From positions 1 to 8,254 of the forward strand of contig JAEZXS010000349.1 in the NCBI GenBank assembly GCA_023442755.1: a stretch of 8,254 nt of DNA. Reading direction: 5' to 3'. The stretch comes from Pseudomonadota bacterium (lineage in GTDB: Bacteria; Desulfobacterota; Syntrophobacteria; Syntrophobacterales; Syntrophobacteraceae). A program made the position numbers and the translations under genes. The notes beneath the pieces are model-generated. The model saw nothing but the letters and a program-made list of their open reading frames with translations, had not been told where the DNA came from and made no database searches. Positions within the stretch are counted from its first letter, which is position 1. The number at the start of each line of letters is the position of its first letter. Positions 4,705 to 8,254 of the stretch are shown here, in pieces.

Positions 4705-6788
4705 TCGACGCCCGTTCCTATCAGCTGAGGAATGTGGATGTCAGTCGCTGAGCCGTCTCCCAATGCACCCTCGTCATTGTATCCCCATGTCCACAGCGAA
4801 CCGTCCGATTTGACCGCTACGGTGTAATAATGTCCGGCAGCGATCGATACCCAGTCGCGGTCCGTTCCTATCTGCTCGGGTGTGGTAACATCCACCGTTG
4901 TGCCGTCCCCCACCTGACCGTAACCATTGTATCCCCAGGCCCAGAGCGTCCCATCCGATTTCAATCCTACGGTGTGGCCGACTCCTGCCGCGACGGTAAC
5001 CCATATGTTGTCGGCGCCGATCTGCTCGGGCCGGTTTTTGTCAGCCGTCGTGCCGTCTCCCAGTTGACCGTAAAAATTATACCCCCAGGCCCAAAGCGTC
5101 CCATCAGATTTCACCGCCACGGTGTGGGCATCCCCTGCGGCCACAGAAACCCACTTCCTGATCGCACCAACCTGTCTGGGGATGAGCCTGTCGGTGGTCG
5201 TGCCGTTTCCCAACTCGCCATGACCGTTTGCCCCCCAGGTCCAGAGAGTTCCGTCGGCTTTTACCCCCACCGTGTGGTCCCCACCTGCGGCAATGGACAC
5301 CCATTTAGTTTCTATCCCGATCTGCCTGGGGTTTTGCCTGTCAGCCGTAGTTCCATTGCCAAGTTGGCCATGGGTGTTGTGACCCCAGGCCCAAAGCGTC
5401 CCATCCGACTTTACCGCCGCGGTGTGGTCATTTCCTGCGACAACGGATACCCAGTCGCCGTCCGTGCCTATCTGCCCGGGGATGAGCTTGTCAACCTTCG
5501 CGCCGGTTCCCAGTTCGCCGTAACTGTTAGAGCCCCAGCTCCAGAGCGTCCCATCCGATTTCACCGCCACGGTATGGCCATTTCCCGCCGCTACGGACAT
5601 CCATTTCTTGACCCCGCCGATCTGCTGAGGACTATTCTTTTCAGCGGTCGTGCCGTCTCCAAGCTGGCCGGAAGAGTTCACCCCCCAGGTCCAGAGCGTG
5701 CCATTCGATTTTATCGCTACCGTGTGCCCCTGTCCCGTTGCGATTTTGACCCTCCGCCCCGACGTCATTACCAGGACCGGCTTGTGCTGATCGGTTGTTG
5801 TGCCGTCCCCCAGCGTACCATGGGAGTTTTGCCCCCAAGCCCATAAAGAGCCGTTCGATTTCATCGCTATCGTGTGATTCAGGCGTGCTGCTACGGCCAC
5901 CCACTTGTCGTCGCCACCGATCTGTTTGGGGACACGTTTGTCAGCCGTTGTGCCGTCCCCTAATTGGCCGTAACCATTGTGCCCCCAGGCCCAGAGCGTG
6001 CCATTCGATTTCACTGCCACCGTATGATTGGGACCTGCCGCCACAGATGCCCATTTATCGTCCGTGCCTATCTGCCGGGGGGTGTTCTTCTGAGTCATCG
6101 TTCCATCGCCCAATTGTCCGGAATAATTCAAACCCCAGGTCCAGAGCGTGCCGTCCGATTTTATCGCTGCCGTGTGATTGTCCCCTGCCGCAACGGACAA
6201 CCACGTATTAACCGCGCCTATCCGTTCGGGCGTTTGCCTGTTCGTTGTCGTCCCGTCGCCCAACTGGCCATAGACATTGCTCCCCCAGGCCCAGAGAGTA
6301 CCGTCCGATTTCACCGCCACCGTATGGTCAATTCCTGCCGCAACGGAAACCCATTTGTTTTCCACGCCTACTTGTTTGGGACTTGTTTCGTAACTGTAAA
6401 ACCCGGCACCGCCGATTCCCAACTGGCCATTGTTGTTGTACCCCCAAGCCCAGAGCGTGCCGTCCGATTTCACCGCCACTGTATGAGTTCCCCCTGCGGC
6501 TACTGAAACCCACGTGTTGTCCGCGCCTATTTGCTGGGGACTGGTGTTGTACTCTCCGGTGCCGTTTCCCAACTGGCCCCGAAAATTATTCCCCCAAGCC
6601 CACAACGTGCCGTCCGACTTGATCGCGAAGGCCGAATCGGATGCCGATGCGGCTATGAACGCCCACGCGTTTTCCGTACCAACCTGTATGGGACTGGGGC
6701 TGAAATGCTCTTCGGGGCCGTCTCCCAATTGGCCGTCGTAATCATCTCCCCACGCCCATAGTGTGCCGTCCGATTTGATCACTGCCGT
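4701..6788 (-). repeat. Tandem coding repeats of about 150 bp (14 units)
   Basis: The RCC1 blades are recognisable at DNA level with a 150-bp period. The stretch encoding KSDGTLWAWG is nearly unchanged from unit to unit, while the blade-end segments vary. Because 150 is a multiple of three, long open frames also appear on the other strand. Such an array may change copy number by recombination, but the similarity is moderate rather than near-identical. Confidence 0.85.
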
Positions 6789-6944
6789 AAATGACCAACC
6801 TGCGGCAATCCTCGGCTGCGTCGCAGCTTGTGCATAACCGAGGAAAAGAGTTGTATATGCAAGGATAAACAACAGCGCCATAATGTTTCGTGCCGACATG
6901 TTTGTTCCCCGATGGGCATGGTTTAAGTTCCGTATCCGTTTCAT
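4701..6944 (-). CDS. Secreted RCC1-repeat (double beta-propeller) protein
   Basis: The 747-residue product starts with a Sec signal peptide (basic 1-19, hydrophobic 20-37, probable cleavage after AQA at 38-40). From residue 53 it is made entirely of 14 repeats of about 50 residues, consensus VAVKSDGTLWAWG-N--GQLG then DGTT, P-QIG and W-SVAAG--HT. These are RCC1-type blades. Fourteen fit two seven-bladed propellers. The last repeat stops after 39 residues and the pre-repeat PRIAAGWSF supplies the missing strand, a typical ring closure. Repeat 7 is the only one with a divergent end (KPVLVMTSGRR at 388-398), exactly midway. Repeats 1 and 3 are three residues longer. There is no catalytic or anchoring domain, so a binding role outside the cytoplasm is likely; the ligand is unknown. 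GGGGAGGA at 6951-6958, six bases upstream, supports this ATG over Met16. Confidence 0.9.
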   Translation of the reverse strand: MKRIRNLNHAHRGTNMSARNIMALLFILAYTTLFLGYAQAATQPRIAAGWSFTAVIKSDGTLWAWGDDYDGQLGDGPEEHFSPSPIQVGTENAWAFIAASASDSAFAIKSDGTLWAWGNNFRGQLGNGTGEYNTSPQQIGADNTWVSVAAGGTHTVAVKSDGTLWAWGYNNNGQLGIGGAGFYSYETSPKQVGVENKWVSVAAGIDHTVAVKSDGTLWAWGSNVYGQLGDGTTTNRQTPERIGAVNTWLSVAAGDNHTAAIKSDGTLWTWGLNYSGQLGDGTMTQKNTPRQIGTDDKWASVAAGPNHTVAVKSNGTLWAWGHNGYGQLGDGTTADKRVPKQIGGDDKWVAVAARLNHTIAMKSNGSLWAWGQNSHGTLGDGTTTDQHKPVLVMTSGRRVKIATGQGHTVAIKSNGTLWTWGVNSSGQLGDGTTAEKNSPQQIGGVKKWMSVAAGNGHTVAVKSDGTLWSWGSNSYGELGTGAKVDKLIPGQIGTDGDWVSVVAGNDHTAAVKSDGTLWAWGHNTHGQLGNGTTADRQNPRQIGIETKWVSIAAGGDHTVGVKADGTLWTWGANGHGELGNGTTTDRLIPRQVGAIRKWVSVAAGDAHTVAVKSDGTLWAWGYNFYGQLGDGTTADKNRPEQIGADNIWVTVAAGVGHTVGLKSDGTLWAWGYNGYGQVGDGTTVDVTTPEQIGTDRDWVSIAAGHYYTVAVKSDGSLWTWGYNDEGALGDGSATDIHIPQLIGTGVE

Positions 6945-6950
6945 TTTTGC

Positions 6951-6958
6951 TCCTCCCC
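6951..6958 (-). promoter_or_regulatory. Ribosome binding site fixing the RCC1 start
   Basis: On the - strand GGGGAGGA lies six bases before the ATG at 6944. It is stronger than the GGGGA ahead of the internal Met16, so the longer n-region is preferred for the signal peptide. Confidence 0.7.
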
Positions 6959-7075
6959 GCAGGTTGGTCTCAGTGTTCTAAGCTTTATGGCGACACGGAG
7001 TTGATGCCGCCCGTACGTTTTAATGCGATGTGAGCTTCAGTATCCGGAATGAAGATTCGCCCCATTTCCTGAAAC

Positions 7076-7092
7076 CATGTCATTATGACATG
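7076..7092. promoter_or_regulatory. 17-bp palindrome upstream of the RCC1 gene, candidate operator
   Basis: CATGTCAT-T-ATGACATG has perfect eight-base arms around one central base and lies about 130 bp ahead of the RCC1 start codon. On the - strand its centre reads CATAAT, which resembles a -10 box, so a bound repressor could overlap a promoter; no convincing -35 is seen. The family of any regulator cannot be named. Confidence 0.4.
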
Positions 7093-7196
7093 AGATTGAT
7101 ATCTGAATAGTAAATGGATAGTAATTTTTGTTATGAAAAGAAATGGTGCATACGTCATGCCATCTTGCATGCTTATTATGCTGCTGATAACAAGTA

Positions 7197-7210
7197 TTGA
7201 TATACGTCAA
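7197..7210. promoter_or_regulatory. FNR/CRP-like half-site pair
   Basis: TTGAT-ATAC-GTCAA differs by one base from the FNR consensus TTGAT-N4-ATCAA, and the symmetric match extends to ATTGA...TCAAT at 7196-7211. It lies about 250 bp upstream of the RCC1 start, far for direct activation. A single degenerate site in AT-rich DNA may be chance. Confidence 0.25.
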
Positions 7211-7634
7211 TGAAATGCTGCCACAAGGTGATGTAAGGCCTGATTCATCGTAAATATCAGCTTTCCAAAAGCCTCTCTTCAGGATATTTCATGGTGAATT
7301 CGGTAATATTACTACGCAGGGCAGGACACTTTTATCCGATGATCCAGGTTAAACTTTCGAGAGCTTTGATAGAATGTTACTTTGATATAGAATGAATTTA
7401 TCCATGCGGTGAGACATTTTCGCTTCATATATGGCGTAAGCTCAGGGTTGGGAGACATCCTCTGCAGCTTGCTGGCTTCAAGCGAAACGGCAATCACATA
7501 AAAAGGCACCGGTTTACAACAGCGCCCGATGATGTTGCTGGAGATCATATAAAACACCGAGCAGCTTCCGGGTCACCTATGGAGAGGGTATCCAGCTCTG
7601 ACAATTGCCGTTGGGAGGGATCGGAACCGGGCGT

Positions 7635-8254
7635 TCACCTGACCGCCGGAATGCTCTTGTGATGAGCAATTCTTTGCTCTGCTACGAAAAACACGGTGGG
7701 AGAGGTGATCAGAATAATGCCGATGATGCTTGCCATATCGAATGAGCGATCCCAGATCAGAATGTCGAAACCAACCCCGAAGGCCACCTGGGCCAACGCA
7801 ACAATGGCGTTAATTGTGGGGTCTCCGGCCATAAAGCCGCGTGTCATGGAGAGTTGTCCGACGGTTCCCAGGGCTCCGACTCCGACCAGCTTGACCAAAA
7901 CCTGCCATGTCCAGTCCGCCTCCCGCGGAACAACGCAAAAGGACAGAAGCATTGCGATGAAGGACACGGTGCTGGCGATCATGGAAAAATGGGCCACGAT
8001 CGTGGTCGGATGGAGTTTTTTCACAAGGTGGAGATTGTAGACCGCGATCGCACCGAAAAGGGCGCCGCCCAGGCCTACGAGGATGGCGAACCCGGCCTGC
8101 TCGAACTGAGGCTGCTGCACAAGCACAACCCCGATGGTGCCGCAGGCCACGCCCGCCCAGATGGAAGGTGAAAGACCCGCGCGCGTCACGCAGTACACCA
8201 GCAGGGCCATCCAGATGGGAGTCGTGTTGGTGATGGAGATAGATTCGGCAACGG
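7635..8254 (-). CDS. DMT superfamily (EamA) transporter, 5' end outside the window
   Basis: This is an inner-membrane carrier of the drug/metabolite transporter superfamily, usually ten membrane helices in two EamA repeats. About 205 residues are visible. The frame stays open to the window edge, and the first visible residues (VAESISITNTTPIWMALL) match the end of the first EamA repeat, so the ATG at 8210 is internal and roughly the N-terminal third is missing. The rest shows hydrophobic helices (for example VACGTIGVVLV and ILVGLGGALFGAIAVYNLHL). The second repeat's GQLSMTRGFMAGDPTINAIV segment and a short basic tail also follow. The substrate is not predictable; family members export amino acids or other metabolites. 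A 690-bp gap separates it from the RCC1 gene on the same strand, so co-transcription is unlikely. Confidence 0.85.
   Translation of the reverse strand, partial: VAESISITNTTPIWMALLVYCVTRAGLSPSIWAGVACGTIGVVLVQQPQFEQAGFAILVGLGGALFGAIAVYNLHLVKKLHPTTIVAHFSMIASTVSFIAMLLSFCVVPREADWTWQVLVKLVGVGALGTVGQLSMTRGFMAGDPTINAIVALAQVAFGVGFDILIWDRSFDMASIIGIILITSPTVFFVAEQRIAHHKSIPAVR

Larger units (their letters stand above)
6945..7634. other. AT-richer intergenic region between the transporter and RCC1 genes
   Basis: This 690-bp stretch is visibly richer in A and T than its flanks and has no convincing gene. It should contain the RCC1 promoter on the - strand. Two candidate regulatory palindromes are listed separately. 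A GTG-started 81-codon frame (7312-7557, - strand) and a 61-codon frame (6985-7170, - strand) have no recognisable domains and weak start signals. No terminator with a T-run was found after the transporter gene. Confidence 0.6.

Noticed and set aside
4830..5846. 338-codon + strand open frame opposite the RCC1 gene, and other long + frames up to 6761
   Set aside because: They mirror the 150-bp coding repeats: a period divisible by three keeps the opposite strand open. The translations are proline/arginine-rich repeats without start signals or domains.
4701..6788. Regularly spaced repeats as a possible CRISPR array
   Set aside because: The period is 150 bp, the repeats are imperfect and entirely coding, and no cas gene is present.
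6985..7170. 61-codon - strand frame upstream of the RCC1 gene
   Set aside because: It spans the 7076-7092 palindrome and likely promoter area, and it has no domain.
7312..7557. 81-codon - strand frame with GTG start
   Set aside because: GGAAG about nine bases upstream is weak, no family is recognisable, and the length is within chance expectation for an AT-rich spacer. Left as a possibility within the intergenic entry.
7615..7632. GGTTCCGATCCC on the - strand resembling a tRNA T-arm
   Set aside because: The flanks do not pair into a T-stem, and no acceptor, D-arm or anticodon arm could be fitted.

Overview
This is a GC-rich bacterial chromosomal window with short protein genes separated by repeat-laden spacers. 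The gene mix suggests an anaerobic or microaerophilic Gram-negative, plausibly Desulfobacterota (the former Deltaproteobacteria): a compact histone-deacetylase-fold hydrolase, a rhodanese-ferritin fusion, a YkgJ-type cysteine-cluster protein and an exported RCC1-repeat protein. This assignment is an inference. There are no rRNA or tRNA genes, and no CRISPR array, phage or intact transposase is visible.

Left part, + strand (1-2110): a 63-residue membrane peptide lies 18 bp upstream of a 248-residue HDAC-family deacetylase, probably as a pair. After a spacer carrying an imperfect inverted repeat comes a two-domain protein, an N-terminal rhodanese joined to a C-terminal diiron ferritin-like domain.

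Middle part, + strand (2111-4441): the spacer before msrA holds four copies of a REP-like hairpin repeat in alternating orientation, around a 71-bp MITE-like element with two hairpin arms. The msrA frame stays open back through these repeats. The sequence instead supports a GTG start at 2633, giving an exported methionine sulfoxide reductase A. A second repeat-rich spacer (3266-3772) has a solo copy of the MITE arm, a four-unit heptamer repeat and a nested inverted repeat. A YkgJ-type protein follows.

Right part, - strand (4477-8254): an incomplete DMT/EamA transporter enters from the right edge. A 690-bp AT-richer gap with two candidate regulatory palindromes separates it from a 747-residue secreted protein built of 14 RCC1-type repeats. 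These fit two seven-bladed propellers, with the one atypical repeat end at the 7/8 junction. A 75-codon frame overlaps the RCC1 stop codon by four bases and may be translationally coupled.

The genes do not form one obvious pathway. The rhodanese-ferritin fusion and exported MsrA share a peroxide or oxidative-damage theme, but the repeat-filled spacer between them argues against one operon. No clearly new multi-gene system is evident. The best leads are the REP/MITE cluster, the double-propeller RCC1 protein with its coupled small frame, the rhodanese-ferritin fusion and the shortened deacetylase.
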